From Norana najaformis (taxonomy: Eukaryota; Annelida; Clitellata; Crassiclitellata; Hormogastridae): a stretch of 64,000 nt of DNA. Within the stretch, counting starts at the first letter, position 1, and each line of letters starts with the position of its first letter. A model generated the notes under the pieces. That model was not told the DNA's origin. It saw nothing but the letters and a program-made list of their open reading frames with translations, and searched no databases. Below are positions 1 through 12,100 of the stretch, piece after piece. Both the position numbers and the translations under genes were made by a program. The DNA is taken from assembly GCA_964023275.1 (NCBI GenBank), contig OZ029916.1, positions 29,665,087 to 29,729,086 on the forward strand. The letters are read 5' to 3'.

Positions 1-534
1 TGATGGAGGAGGCAGACTTTGCAGAGGAAATCATTCCCCAAGTCCGCAAAGCTGTTGCTACGGTGATCAGGCCATGTGGAAAAGGTGCTCAAAATAGATG
101 AAGGAATCGAAAAGATCACCAGAAATTTCGGAGACTTGGAAACTGGCTTCTTCCAATTAACGCCCAAATATCACACTGACTATATATATATTTATTTATT
201 TATATATATATTATACATGCCATACAAGTTTTTGAACAAAAGTCATCGTTAATTGTCAAATAACTAGAGATCCATTACTTGCGGTGGTGAAGGATCTCAC
301 CCAATAAACTTATTGCAAAATGAGCAGGGTCGAGGCCATACGGTCGCCATATAAAACTGTGTATATTTACATTTGACATTTTACTTTAATACAACGCATA
401 GTTGACTTCATGCCTGCAATTTGAAGAACATAGCACAGGTGACTCACACACGCACACACACATATATATACAATATTACAATAAATGTACTATATATATA
501 CTGTATATATGCGTGGAGGCGTAATTGGCATCCA
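1..534. other. AT-rich flank without a recognisable gene
   Basis: Mostly AT-rich DNA with TA and CA runs. A 32-codon open frame at 3-101 (starts MEEADFAEE) has no partner exon signals and I do not recognise it. Positions 268-385 hold one copy of a dispersed repeat listed separately. Confidence 0.5.
268..385 (+). repeat. Dispersed repeat, family H, copy 1
   Basis: It shares an ordered set of words with 4495-4600: GTGAAGGATCTCAC against GATGAAGGACCTCAC, then TTATTGCAAA against TTCATTGCAAA, then GGCCATACGGTCGCCAT against GGCCATTCGGTGGCTAT, ending in ATTTACATTTGA. The colinear order shows that these are diverged copies of one element. No coding capacity is visible. Confidence 0.55.
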
Positions 535-890
535 TTGTCGTAGGACTGGTTTCAAAATTAAGAATAATTCTGCATATTCCCCATGGACCCCCATCCTCCT
601 TCCCGCCCGTCCGCCCATCCGATCCCGTGTGCCGCGGTGTGGTGGCGTGCATGCATTTTGAGGGTGGGATGGGCGGGTTCAGGCCCCCAGGCCCCGAGAA
701 CATCTTCTAAATCAGTTCACGTCTCGGCCAATTTTACCCCGAAATTCACCCACGGACCGGGATCGTCCTTTGGGAGACCGACCCATTTCCATTAGTGGAT
801 AAATTCGTTAGACGAACGATCGGATGGACGGACGGACCGACCGACTGCTATAGCCTCTCCACACAGATCCAATATATATAATTACATCGA
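535..890. promoter_or_regulatory. GC-rich unique island, function unknown
   Basis: This block is clearly richer in G and C than its AT-rich surroundings and is not a simple repeat. It contains GC-box-like TGGGCGGG near 670, and its right end has a GACGGACGGACCGACC run. It could be a CpG-rich regulatory element or the relic of one. No start site, splice signal or conserved peptide is visible. Confidence 0.2.
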
Positions 891-1093
891 TTCGTGCGAC
901 GCTCGCTAGGAGTCGCTTCGAGCGACGAAGACTAAACGACCCATTTGCGCCCGGGTGATAATATGTTAACAGGACTCACTTCCGGTCGCTCGGCTAATTT
1001 GGACTCCAGAAGGAAATCGAAGCCGTTACAGGTCTGTTCTTCGGCTGATATACCAGGACTCTGAATCCTTCATTCCGCCAATTCATTCGTCCA

Positions 1094-1292
1094 TTGGAAC
1101 ATCCATCTATCCATCCATCTATCCCTCCATCTTTCCCTCCCTCCCTCCATCCCTGTCTCCCTCCATCCCTCCATACATACATCCCTCCATCCGTCCCTCC
1201 ATCCTTCCATCCATCCCTCCATCCTTCCATCTATCCTTCCATCTATCCCTACATCACTCCATCCATCCATCCATCCATCCATCCATTCAGTT
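1094..1292. repeat. (CCAT)n / CCATCCCT microsatellite
   Basis: About 200 bp of imperfect CCAT and CCCTCCAT units. Long open frames across it on both strands (poly HPSIHPS or WRDGWMDG) are artefacts of the repeat. Confidence 0.9.
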
Positions 1293-2156
1293 AATTCATC
1301 CGTCCATCAATCTGCCAGCTTTTGCCCATTGACGAAGTTATACAGTCGTATCTGAAGTCTTATGTTATAGAGTTCGACTGGTTCTAAGTCCCAGTCGATT
1401 GTGATTTCGAATGCCGTTTTCCATACAAGCGACCATCAATAACGATTTCGATTACGATAACGACACTATATAAATTCCCATGTTATAATAGGTTAAATTT
1501 TGAATATCTGCATCTGTACCTCGAGTTGATTACGTCATAGGTGCGCCTTTCTCAAATTAGTTCATCCTTCTGGTATTAGGTACAGGACTAGGCCTACATA
1601 CTTATTTGCATAACTTATACATGGCACCTATATGTGGCGCCTATACGTGTCATCCATACGTGGCACCTTCGATTGACACCCATGTGTGACACATATGCGT
1701 GACACCTATGCTTGACGCCTAACCGTGACATTGACAGATGTAAGAGTGCCATAACTCACAGGTAGCTGCACGTGACGACACAGATATTCAGCGCTTTTGA
1801 GATGCTCTTAAAAGGCGCTATAGAATTTTACTTTATTTTAATTATTTTATAATTTTGTAACTTATTGAATGAGCAAAGTAAATAAATCTCAATCTAAGAA
1901 GCTGATGAATGTTCGCTTGCGGACAAGACGGAGCGATGCAAAGGTTAGAGTTAAAGGGTATACATAAAAGACTCTAAACAAGAAATAATGAAAAGGTGAT
2001 TCATGTGATTTAACTGAAGTTAAATGACAAATATTCAGATGCGTTCATTGCCATCTGGATTAATCCAGTAAATACGATGCTTAACTCAGATAAAAATTCC
2101 TCAAAAAATCAATTATGTAAAAGTTGTAATTTATACAAATACATAGAGAAAACACA
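1293..2156. other. Intergenic, no gene seen
   Basis: AT-rich DNA. Positions 1630-1740 carry a degenerate tandem of about 16 bp (GTGACACCTATGC-like units). Near 1813 there is a GGCGCTATAGAA signature of the kind that ends many dispersed elements in this window. Confidence 0.5.
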
Positions 2157-2370
2157 TCAGGTGGCCGAGAGCACTTCGTAAGCTCGTACTCGAGGTTACC
2201 TCTTGGGGACTGATCTTCTTTTGTCCGTGTCCGCCGATTAAGTAGGTAGCTAGTTTCTGTTTAACGACGCTGTGTCATGTCGCGGATCATTAGCGTCGCC
2301 CTCTTTCTATATTTAGGCTTGCAACTGGCACCAGCTGAATACCGCGCTGGTGGGGTTCCCACTGATTAAA
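2157..2370 (+). repeat. Dispersed repeat, family F, copy 1
   Basis: It shares GTTTCTGTTTAACGACGCTG, a GCGTCGCCCTC block and GGCTTGCAACTGGCACCA with 55990-56090, in the same order. The family is otherwise unrecognised and has no coding capacity here. Confidence 0.5.
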
Positions 2371-2589
2371 AGAAAAAGCTGTCATAAATATAGCGTCGGT
2401 ACAAAGCGTCTTAATGGTCCTTTAAAAGAAGCTCTTCTTTTAACGCGCTTATATCTGACGCTTTCTGAGAACATACTTATGCATCAGGCAACGCAAAGGC
2501 AGGAATGGTTGCGTATTATATAAGTTCACACACACAGTCATGCACGCAAACACATACACATATATACACATATCCGTGTGATTTCGATT

Positions 2590-2860
2590 TCACAATCACG
2601 ATCACCATTGTCATCTGAATGATCACCACTATGATGATGATGGATATGATGATAATGATGATGACTATGATGAATTCCCAGCTTTTCGTTAAATAGTGAT
2701 GATGTTCACAATCATCGTCGTCGTCGTCGTCATCATCATCACCACCACCACCACAGTCACCATGGCACCACCAACACCGTGCACTACCCCATCATCATCA
2801 TAATCACCATGACCATTCAACCTCCACAGTCACCACCACCACCACCATGCTGCATCAGCG
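2590..2860. repeat. GAT/ATC and CAC trinucleotide repeats
   Basis: GATGAT units on the left are followed by TCGTCGTCGTCATCATCATCACCACCAC on the right. The two halves are partly complementary (ATGATG against CATCAT), so the block could fold back on itself. Confidence 0.8.
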
Positions 2861-3202
2861 CCATAATCTTCATCTTCGCTAGAACACTCACAGCAACAGA
2901 AACTCAAAACAAACTTCAAATTTGTCAGTGAAAGCTACAGGCGCTATACAATTATAAACACATAAACTTTGTACGCATGCCTGTACAAATTGGGTGCATA
3001 GAATTAAAACAAGGAAGTTAATTACAGCGGCGCAAACTCCATTTCATGCTTACTTACTAATGCAGCGCCGGCTCCAAAGAATCTAACGATTTGCTGCCTA
3101 CGAATTAATGCACATACATGGGACCAAAGTTGCGTGTAATGAGCCACAGTGTATACGCATATATCTTTGATCAAGCGCGTATATGTATATATATACATAT
3201 AC

Positions 3203-3247
<45 letters not shown>

Positions 3248-3926
3248 ATGTAAATTGTGTTTGCATATATGGGAGCTTTTTGTGCTTAAAAGCGATTATG
3301 TATTAGACTTAAATGAGCTGCAGAATTCCTTTAGTGCGCTGCTGTGTATGTTTAAATAACACTCCCTGCAGTGTGTTAACAAATGCATTACGTACTTACT
3401 TACTAACTTATCTGTCTTATATGCACAGGAAAAGCTGTCTCATGTATGTCCATTTCTACTAATGAATATATGTCATATATTCATGTAAAATTATATATTC
3501 AAGCATACGATAGTTTTCTAATATATATTTTCACCCGTAATGGCATGTTGGGATGATACTTTGTTTTTGTGCAACTATGTGCATGCATACACATTTTTGA
3601 TAGCCGTGACCCTCCCCATTGTTCAGTGAATTTACTGGTGAGATCCTTCACCACCGGAGCATGCCCACGTTTGAGTGAGCGCCATGCACGTCAGCGTAGG
3701 TCCCCGTGCGGCGCAAACGGTGCTATAGTCCGAGATGCAAGAGGTGAAAACGGATAAACCACACGCGCTCTGCATACATACATACATGCATACATACATA
3801 CATACATACTTAGTTACTTACATACTTACATACATGCATTTATGCATACATGCAACACATACAAGGCCACATTTTGAAGCGCATCTGAAAGGTCTCACTC
3901 CTTTGCTGCTTATGACCCCTATTCCG

Positions 3927-3962
<36 letters not shown>

Positions 3963-3999
3963 TTAGTTACGCATATATAGACGAAGACCCATTTTTGCG
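2861..3999. other. AT-rich intergenic DNA with microsatellites
   Basis: Contains (TA)n(GA)n at about 3180-3247, TACA repeats at about 3773-3835 and a (TA)n run at about 3932-3957. No gene or conserved motif is recognised. Confidence 0.6.
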
Positions 4000-4180
4000 A
4001 AGTAATATAAGGTCGATGTAAGCGGCCGTTCATGGCAGCCATAAAATGTCGTAAACACTCGATACTACTACTACTAAATTTTCGTCCACTCTCAGCAGAA
4101 TGATTACTTAAGGTCAACGTTAACGGCCTTGGCAGCCACTAGATGTCGTCAAGCAATCAATACTGATACTAATCATAACA
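4000..4180 (+). repeat. Dispersed repeat, family E, two tandem subunits
   Basis: Two successive subunits read roughly: AAGGTCGATGTAA...GGCAGCCATAAAATGTCG...ACTCGATACTACTACTA, then AAGGTCAACGTTAACGGCC...GGCAGCCACTAGATGTCG...AATACTGATACTAAT. Related copies lie at 7072-7190, 14742-14800 (reverse), 56160-56220 (reverse) and 56730-56790. There is no open frame. Confidence 0.6.
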
Positions 4181-4494
4181 TGACCAAACATTTCAGTTTT
4201 CTATACAGAATATAGAGTTAGTACCGAATAAAGTGATTGCCAGAAACCTATATGAAACTCCATCTTCCTCCTCTTTCTCATCGTCATCATCATCAATATC
4301 ATCATCATTTCTTGATGCCAGTAATTTGCCGGTGATAGGTGCCAATAAATTATCTTCATTAAATGATCTTCTTTCGTTTTTAAATGCAACTTTTAACCTG
4401 AATTCGATCGTCTACAAAGGTAACAAAACGAAGATATGCATAGGAAATTGACTGCAAAGAAGTCCATCGTCGTAGATACGAAGGTGACTTTAAG

Positions 4495-4600
4495 CAGCAG
4501 TGATGAAGGACCTCACTCGACAAATTCATTGCAAATCGCGGCCATTCGGTGGCTATGGAAAAACATACATTTATATTTACATTTGAGTGCAGACAGAAGT
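4495..4600 (+). repeat. Dispersed repeat, family H, copy 2
   Basis: Colinear with 268-385: GATGAAGGACCTCAC, TTCATTGCAAA, GGCCATTCGGTGGCTATGG, TTTACATTTGAG. Confidence 0.55.
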
Positions 4601-5242
4601 TAGTTCGACTAATCACTTTGCTCACATACTATATTGTATATAAAAAATAATTTTATTTAATCGTCAGTAGACTTACTTTAAGATTAAGAGAAATTGTGAC
4701 GAAAATAAGGTCGACGTAAAGATGTCTTTAAATACCTGTCGGTTCTACTTCGAATTTGTCTCTATATTAAAATCGGAAAATGGCTGAACAAAAAGCCGCG
4801 AAGAACTGGTTTATCGGATTGGATCATGTATACAGATCGTCTGTCAATTGGAATGCTTTTCATTCTATATTACTTAAATGTAAATGTAATGTATCAATTG
4901 TGTTAACTTGTAATGCTGTGACAATGATTTTCAAAACTAATGCGTAGGATACGCTTTGAAGAGCAGAAGTTGAGTGAAAAAGTGCATGTTTAAAAAAATT
5001 TCCATTGTCTAATTCAACGGAACAGAAATTATAATGGAAAGTAGAAAAGCCGTTCAGTTCGTCTGATTTAACGAAATCCGGGACTCATTTGTGAACCGAG
5101 GGATAATTTTGCATACTTTTTGCAGTTCTTCTTTGCTTTATGGGACAGGCCGAAAAAAATCAACAACAACCATGCACAGAGGATGTTATAAAAGGGGTAA
5201 AAACTTTACAATGATCGTCGAACACCGAAAAATATGTATGTA

Positions 5243-5502
5243 TCACATTATATATGAATGTATGTATGTATGTACGTACGTAAGTATGTATGTATGTATG
5301 TATGTACGTACTTAAGTATGTATGTATGTACGTGCGTAAGTATGTATGTATGTATGAATGTATGTATGTATGTACGTATGTATGCATACATGTATGTATG
5401 TTTGGAAGTATGTGTGCATGCAGGTGTTTATGCATGTATGTATGTAAGTATTTTATATGCAACTTTTATGTAATATATGTATGTATGTATGTATGTATGT
5501 AA
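5243..5502. repeat. (TATG)n microsatellite
   Basis: About 260 bp of TATG units interrupted by TACG, TAAG and GCATG variants. Open frames such as MYVCMYVR on both strands are repeat artefacts. Confidence 0.9.
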
Positions 5503-6589
5503 CTATATGTGCATCGAGGCACTTGAAATAGCGCATTTATGTGGCTCTCAAAAGCGTTATATATATTTGTTAGTTTTGTACGATGGATCTGTGGATGCAA
5601 TCGACAGCAGCTGCTCTGCAACGACCCTCTTCTCTTCTTAGTCGCGATGCTGTTTAGGTAAATAATTAATTTAACATTTCTTGAAAGTCTGAAAATTTTT
5701 AATAAGGCAAACGATATTTTAGTACATAGCAGCAGACATAAATGTATTTATTTATATATATATTTATATGTATGTATATCTTTACATTATATGTAGAATA
5801 CCTGTTTATATGCATGGGCATAAATACACGAATATTTATATCTATATGTATTATATACACATATATATTTATGCATTCATTTGTATACATATACGTGCAT
5901 ACATACATAATTGCATACATACATACACAAATATATATATATAGATACATACATACATATTATGAATATTAATAATATTTTTCAGTGTTCGACACCCCTT
6001 TCTCTACCATCTGCAGGTATATGGTGACTATTGATTTATTTGCTGTCTGATATACCAGGATATAAATTCTCCAGAAATATCTCCCTTAATATATTACTCT
6101 GACACAACTAAATAAGCCCATGGACCAATATATATATATATATATATATTATATATAAATGTTCATGCGAATTGCCTGGTAGAACTAATATGTATAAGAT
6201 AATATCTGTCTAGATCTTTACTTTCATGCAGCAACAGCTGTTGCAGCCATATAATATTAATTTTATGTGTTTACATATGCGACCACACACATATTTATAG
6301 GCCACATATATTTGTAGTTCTAACAGGCCTAAAATTATGTGCTTACTTATCTAGACACTTAAATATAGCGCAGTCTCAACACAAAAACAAGAAGTGCCAT
6401 CTATACGTACTGTATACGTATTTGTCTATATGTCTATATTTATATAAATGTAGCTACCTATTCTAATCTAATGACTTCCATAGCGCTATACATTTATTTC
6501 TATGTAAAAAAATGTAAAATATCAGATATCCAACAAGTGAGACGTTGCGAAGCCTCTCGTTCCTTTTCTTTAGGCCCTTGAGCCGGCAA
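5503..6589. other. AT-rich intergenic DNA
   Basis: Low-complexity TA/CATA-rich DNA, notably 5740-5960 and 6130-6160. No gene seen. Confidence 0.6.
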
Positions 6590-6778
6590 TGGACGAATCC
6601 CAATGTCCTGGACACGGGCCAGTGCATCGCAGGACTTGCATTTACTTCCCAGCTTACAACGGCACCAAAGTATACTGCTTGGTGACTAGGCACGTGTGCT
6701 CAAACAACTTGCTTAAGGTCGTTAGACGGAATCAAACAAGCAATCACATGATCATTGACGAAACGCGTTACCGATAGA
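6590..6778 (-). mobile_element. tRNA-derived SINE, family B, copy 1
   Basis: Colinear with 27974-28178. Both begin (on +) with GGACGAATYCCAATGTCC, then GGCCRGTGCATCGCAGGACT, then a CTTGGTGACT/CCTGGTGACA block. They end near CGCGTTACCGATAG or CGCGCTACCGAATAG, which on the minus strand is an A-box-like GGTAGCGCG. The tRNA-like head of this copy is more decayed than the one at 28 kb. Confidence 0.6.
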
Positions 6779-7071
6779 GCAGACATACTTTTATGTATAT
6801 ATTCAAATATACAACATGTATAGTGTATACATATACATATACATATTCACCTATATAAGTACACGTAGGTATAGGAGCGCATATGCACAAGCGTATTGCC
6901 CTCTTTCTATACAACAACTTGTGAGCAATGAAGTAACATTTATGTATGCATGATTATAATAGGTCATTTGTTGAGCTTTATTTCATGAAGCTCCTCTTCA
7001 GACAACTTTGCAAAGATTTCTTGCTATTCTATTATGCTGAAAATATTTGTTATTTTTTCGCCAGGTAAAAA

Positions 7072-7190
7072 TGGTTAAGTGGGATCAACGTCAACGGCCT
7101 TAGCCGCCATAAGATGTCGCTGGATTTCTTGTCTAGGAGAGCAGACGTCAACAGCCCTGGCAGCCGCAAGATGTCGTCAAACAAGGAGTT
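7072..7190 (+). repeat. Dispersed repeat, family E, copy
   Basis: Two subunits are visible: ATCAACGTCAACGGCCTTAG...CCATAAGATGTCGCT and AGACGTCAACAGCC...GGCAGCCGCAAGATGTCGTCAA. The internal duplication matches the copy at 4.0-4.2 kb. Confidence 0.55.
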
Positions 7191-8214
7191 TTAATACTAT
7201 TAAGTTAGTGAGGGAAGGAATTTGATCGTATAACTAAAGGCGACTCCAAAATTCCAAAATTATGTAAATTGGAACGAGAAATACATGCTATCAAACTTTA
7301 TTATACCTCCGATCTGCTTTTTATGTGCCTGGACGTAACTAGCATTTGATTTGATTTGATTTGATTTGATTTGATTTATATTATACAGGAAGTAATGGAC
7401 TGGTCTTCACGAAGCGACCTTACATTGATGTAATCAACAACTGTACTTTTATCATCCAATGATTATAATTTTTATGCTGTAGGCATCTCTGTAGACACAT
7501 CTTTTTGGATATGTGACCGTTAATTTATAAGCAGATTTCTAAGCTTAGAAAATATATTTTATATAAAATAAACTGTATCTGTTATATTATATAAAATTAT
7601 AATATATTTACTATAAACGATATAATATACAAACATTTAGTATATAATAATATGTAATATATAATATATGTATTATATTGATTTATAATAAATAATTTAT
7701 CAGCTTTGGCAGCTATGCCTAATTGTATGGATTTCATATGTAAATATACACATTATTAAGCATTTACATTTAAGTAGCTTATAAACATATATAATAAATA
7801 GAAATATAGTGGTTTAATAATATATAATAACATAAGTGTTTCGAGAAAGCATAATAACGAATAGGCTGGTTCCCTTGTCGACGGAAATGCTCGGTTTACA
7901 ATTACGATTACAAGACTAATTTAAAAGGCATTGAAGAATTTCTTTAAGAGGGGCTATACAGATTTGCTGTTACTTTTACGATACACTTAAGAATGAAGAA
8001 AGCGCTATATAAATTCATGACCATAAATATCCGGATGACGCGGTAAAATGATGAATAGTAGCCGATGTATGAGTATCTTCATTCAAGTCGCGTGCAGGGC
8101 GCGAGTTGCTGATAATTGGATAACGGCGCTATATGAATCAATCGTCTGATATCTTGATCTTCGACTGAGACGTCAATTACTGTCGCTGCAATCGCGTAAC
8201 AATGATCGACAGAG
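7191..8214. other. AT-rich intergenic DNA
   Basis: Contains a (TTGAT)n array at about 7347-7378 and a strongly AT-rich palindromic stretch at 7550-7830. Two copies of the GCGCTATATAAAT-type tail signature lie near 8001 and 8123. No gene seen. Confidence 0.55.
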
Positions 8215-8515
8215 TTCATGAACCCGTGACCCGACCTCAATTAACTGACCTTGCGTCAAAGGCATGTAATCGCTGCCAGTCGTGCCTCCCAGTCTTGCGA
8301 CCTAAAAACAGGGGTCACGGAAAGGTCGTCGCCATACCCCCTGTCTGTCGAATCACCCTCTATTAATTCACGTGATCATAGGCGAGATCACGCCGCGTTC
8401 GATCGTAAGATGGACTGAAAAAATATTGTCAACAAAACTGGGCAGTGGACTGGTCAGCGATCGGGTCAGAGGTCACGCAGATGACCAGCGCTGGTCACCA
8501 TAATAGAAACTGACC
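8215..8515. promoter_or_regulatory. Cluster of nuclear-receptor half sites
   Basis: The stretch is denser in TGACC/GGTCA than its surroundings. It includes GGGTCA-N5-AGGTCG (8312-8328, DR5-like), GGGTCA-G-AGGTCA (8463-8475, a clean DR1), GTGACCCGACCTC near 8226, ACTGACCTTG near 8245, and GACCAGCGCTGGTC (8483-8496, palindromic). It is not a simple repeat. In many animals DR1 and DR5 are RXR-partner sites. That this is an enhancer for Lox5, 5.3 kb downstream, is inference only. Confidence 0.3.
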
Positions 8516-9026
8516 AGCAGGAACATTAAATATTTATTAATGCCCGTCATGAATCATTCTTTTATCAAAAACTTGATGAAAATTATTCCTGGCAATCGAC
8601 GTGCGGTCTTTTGAGACTGGACAACATGAACTCTATTCTGTCGTCGTCGTTATCAGCTACTAAAGATGATAAGAGTATCTTACAACGACTAAAGCATGAG
8701 TAGAATTCATTCAACCGGCGTGTGGTACTTGCAGTGCAGGTTCTTTCGTTTGGGAGCAGATTATTCAAACTGAATTTGAAGCAGAGTCATCCCATCCTCT
8801 GCCACTGCTGAACGATTACAGAGAATTTAGACAAATTTAGAATTTAGAATTTTTTCAACTGAAAAACTCGGAAATACCAAAGTGGAATATTTATGCTTAC
8901 TTTCATCGTTTCAAGACCCTCCCTGATCCAGTGAATACGCTGCCTTCCAATTTCTTTCAACCCACCCTAACAACCCCTTTCCCCTTCTCTTTCTGGTCTC
9001 CGGCAACCGGACTTGGTTCTTAACAT

Positions 9027-9259
9027 CGTAATCCCGAGATTTCTACAACGCCCAACGGAAGCCAAGTCACGTGGGCCAGCTTATTCATAAACGCGCTCAG
9101 TCAAAACACAATCGAAAGGAAAAAAGGGTTCGGTTCCAGAAGGCATGATATGGCATCTTTGGACAACCCCATTGACTTGAAACAGTGCTCGTGAATAAGC
9201 TGGATCTTAACTTTTAAGTAGGTTTTAGAAATTTGAAGTTTAGATTATGATTACTTACG
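9027..9259. mobile_element. Fold-back / MITE-like element, family D
   Basis: The left arm (9027-9104) and right arm (9172-9259) are imperfect inverted repeats of about 80 bp. CGTAATCCCGAGATTTCTA and CCAGCTTATTCA on the left face GAATAAGCTGG and a decayed TTTAGAAATTTGAAG...GATTATGATTACTTACG on the right. The centre has no open frame. Half copies occur at 16488-16612, 35936-36100, 45629-45712, 56609-56735 and 58424-58490. Long inverted repeats without coding capacity fit a non-autonomous DNA transposon. I did not identify a target-site duplication. Confidence 0.6.
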
Positions 9260-10539
9260 AATGTAATCATACACATATATATCTATACATGCATATACAT
9301 ACATATACATACCCACATATACATATAGATACACAGATACATATACATACATACATATACATTCGTATATAATTCTTACTATAAACACATCTTTTTCTCC
9401 GTGCTTTGCGTAAAACTTGTAGATACCCTCTACTCAGCAGCGTTCTTGTGAGCTCCTATATAAATCATACACATGGGTATGTGTTTGATATATGATATCA
9501 ATTGTCATGCGTACATATATTCGTAATACAATTAGTTATATATATTTATATTATATACATACAGAGGCCTATTCGACATGTATGCACATGTAAGTGTTCA
9601 ATTATAACCATATATATACATGTGGATAGCTGTCAAATATGCAAGAAAATATAATATAACAAATATATATGTGCAATGACATTATATATGTGTATGTATT
9701 GGAATTGTGTATATTTATAAACTGTGTTGATATTATATGTAAATATGAAAGTGATATAATGTGTGAATATATATATATATGTATGTATATTGGGTAAACT
9801 CTGCACATATAATTAAGTCATGTACATGAAACCACATGTAAACTCACATAGAGTTAGGAGTTCTAAAGTTTTGTGGCACCAGAACGAAACGAATAACTTT
9901 TAATGTAGGCATGTATGTATCTGCATATTTATATAGCGCTTCTACTCAGTAGCCTAAACAATGTTAGATTTGAAATAAAGAGAGCAATGTGTATATATTT
10001 CAGACTGCGTATGCAACAGTGCACACAAATAGACCTCCAAATAAATAATAATAGTACGCCTAGCATGTTCAGTATTACAACTTACAGTGCATGCCTATTT
10101 AAACGTGCATGTTGTTATTTAATCATTTTTAATGAATATTTATTTGACCTTATATCGAAATATTTTAGTTTAATATCTTAGAATGATATATTAATATCAT
10201 GTGACATAGAAGTGTATATTTTGCTCCATCTAATCCCAAAATAAATAGTAACATTAACACATATTTTTATAAAGCATATAATTACACTTTGAAACAAGTA
10301 TGTAAGTTTTTAAGCTATAAAGATGCTAACTATAGCCTATATATGAATACATAGAACAGGTCTACACAACAGAATATCTGTGGTAATAGTCATATTTATA
10401 AGCTAAAACCATAGTGCAATTACTAGGCATCAACGCCTCTTGAAACAAAATGAATAATTTTGCCTTGCATAAATTGGTAAATAACTCTGCAGAGCAGCAT
10501 TTAAAGTAATCCAGAATTCAACGACATAGATTTAAACAG
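9260..10539. other. AT-rich intergenic DNA
   Basis: CATA/TATA-rich throughout, for example 9270-9370 and 9600-9800. Near 9928 there is a TATATAGCGCTTC signature. No coding region, RNA gene or conserved motif is recognised. Confidence 0.6.
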
Positions 10540-10815
10540 GTCTAAAATATGCCTACATACTATAGGCCTCAATAGGCTCCCATATTAGCCCTAAATATCA
10601 AGCTTACATATCAAGCCTACATAATATGCCTAATTAGACCTAACTATAAATGCAGGCCTAAATAGGCCTGCTTACAGGTGTCTACATAATAGACCTAAAT
10701 AAGTCGAACTATTAGGCGTGAATAGGTTTATAAATTAGGCCCAAACAAGCCTTCATATTAAGCCTAAATAGGTCTACATATTAGGTATAGATATTAGGCC
10801 TAACTAGGCCTACTG
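10540..10815. repeat. Degenerate TAGGCCTA-based minisatellite
   Basis: About a dozen diverged units of roughly 22-25 bp built on TAGGCCTAAATAGGCCTACAT. The TAGGCCTA core is itself palindromic, so the array can form many short hairpins. Confidence 0.7.
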
Positions 10816-11789
10816 AAGAGGAGATTGATTTCATGTGCATTGTACGTTAGGCTCTGCATGTACGAACATGTATAGCAAAACGCGTTGCATTATTTTGATC
10901 TACATATATGCAATCGCAAATAAATAATTTATTAATTTCTATTTATGTTTTTAAATCGCTATAGCAAATGATGTTTACGAGTGTCTATTTACTTACTGTC
11001 TGTGTTTTTATTTCAAGCCTATTTAGATGGTAGTAAAATGCAGAAAATTTTATAAAATCCATCAACGTATATTCCTAAGGGTTTGACTTCGTGCAGGATG
11101 TTTTATTTTAAATGATTAGCACTTACAACAAGTGCTATGAAGGATGTATCCGCATATTCCAACACAACAACAGCAAAAGATGATGTTGACGACGACGATG
11201 ATCGTTCTGATGATGGTGATGATCTTGATGATCAGGTATCATCATAATCGCAAATGATAGGCATATCCATACATAGCTTCCGATTTGGCTTATTTATAAG
11301 TATACGCACTCTTTTCATACATATATATTTATATATGTTTATAATACTTACACATACGTATATATGTATGTATTTATATGCATAATTTATGAATTGAAAG
11401 AAAACAAGAAATTGAAATAAAGTCAGGCAGACAGACACACAGACTTATTTATTGACTGACTCACTGACTTAGTGATATGGTGACTATCGACGAATGATTA
11501 GAACGACAAATATACACATTCGAATGCGATGACTAAGAACCAGCAACGGCAAAAACGATGATTAAAACGACGACGATGATTAGTACGTACTTGTGGTGTG
11601 GATGAGATAGGCCCAGTCAAGAGCAGAGTAAAGGCGGTCGATTGAAGATGCTCTGCCTCTGCAACCCAGACTGCAACCAGCTGCCAATTTACCTTTCCTT
11701 ATAATAAACGTGAGGCCAAAAGCACCTGCTCCGGTATATCACGAAACACGCTTTTATCTCAATAGGACCAGATTGCATCAGCAGCCGAT
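10816..11789. other. Intergenic, no gene seen
   Basis: AT-rich DNA with a GATGAT/GACGAC block at 11175-11235 and GTGACT/TGACTGACT runs near 11445-11475. No gene recognised. Confidence 0.5.
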
Positions 11790-12100
11790 CAACCAGCCTC
11801 TGTAGCCGAGAGATGCAGCCACCGACACTAACCTTAGAAACTGCATCTGCATCTTTAGACTTCGGCCGAGCAACGAGGCAACCATGCCGACAACAACCCG
11901 TGTTATTGTTGTACTTGAATTGGGTCATTTTTCGTGTCGCGGGCGTTTATCAAGCGCTAGTTTTTCTCGCCAACCGCAATATGGCTTCATGGTCGGACGG
12001 CGGGCACGTGTAGCCAGGATGTAAGAGCCGATCGTTGACGGCTGTTGAAATCGACACCCTCGTGTATGCATCGTGAGGTCCATTTTGGGTTTTTAGGTGA
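11790..12100 (+). promoter_or_regulatory. Unique GC-richer island ending in a splice-donor-like AG|GTGAGT
   Basis: The island stands out from AT-rich surroundings. It contains GCAATATGGCTTCATGG (YY1-like) at about 11976 and CACGTG near 12005. At 12092-12099 TTTAGGTGAGTGG matches a strong 5' splice site. One reading is a non-coding first exon of Lox5 with its promoter just upstream. A chance donor is equally possible, because no acceptor upstream of 13801 is clearly paired with it. Confidence 0.2.

Noticed and set aside
3-101. Short ORF beginning MEEADFAEE at the left edge
   Set aside because: Only 32 codons, no splice signals and no recognised family; may be a chance frame.
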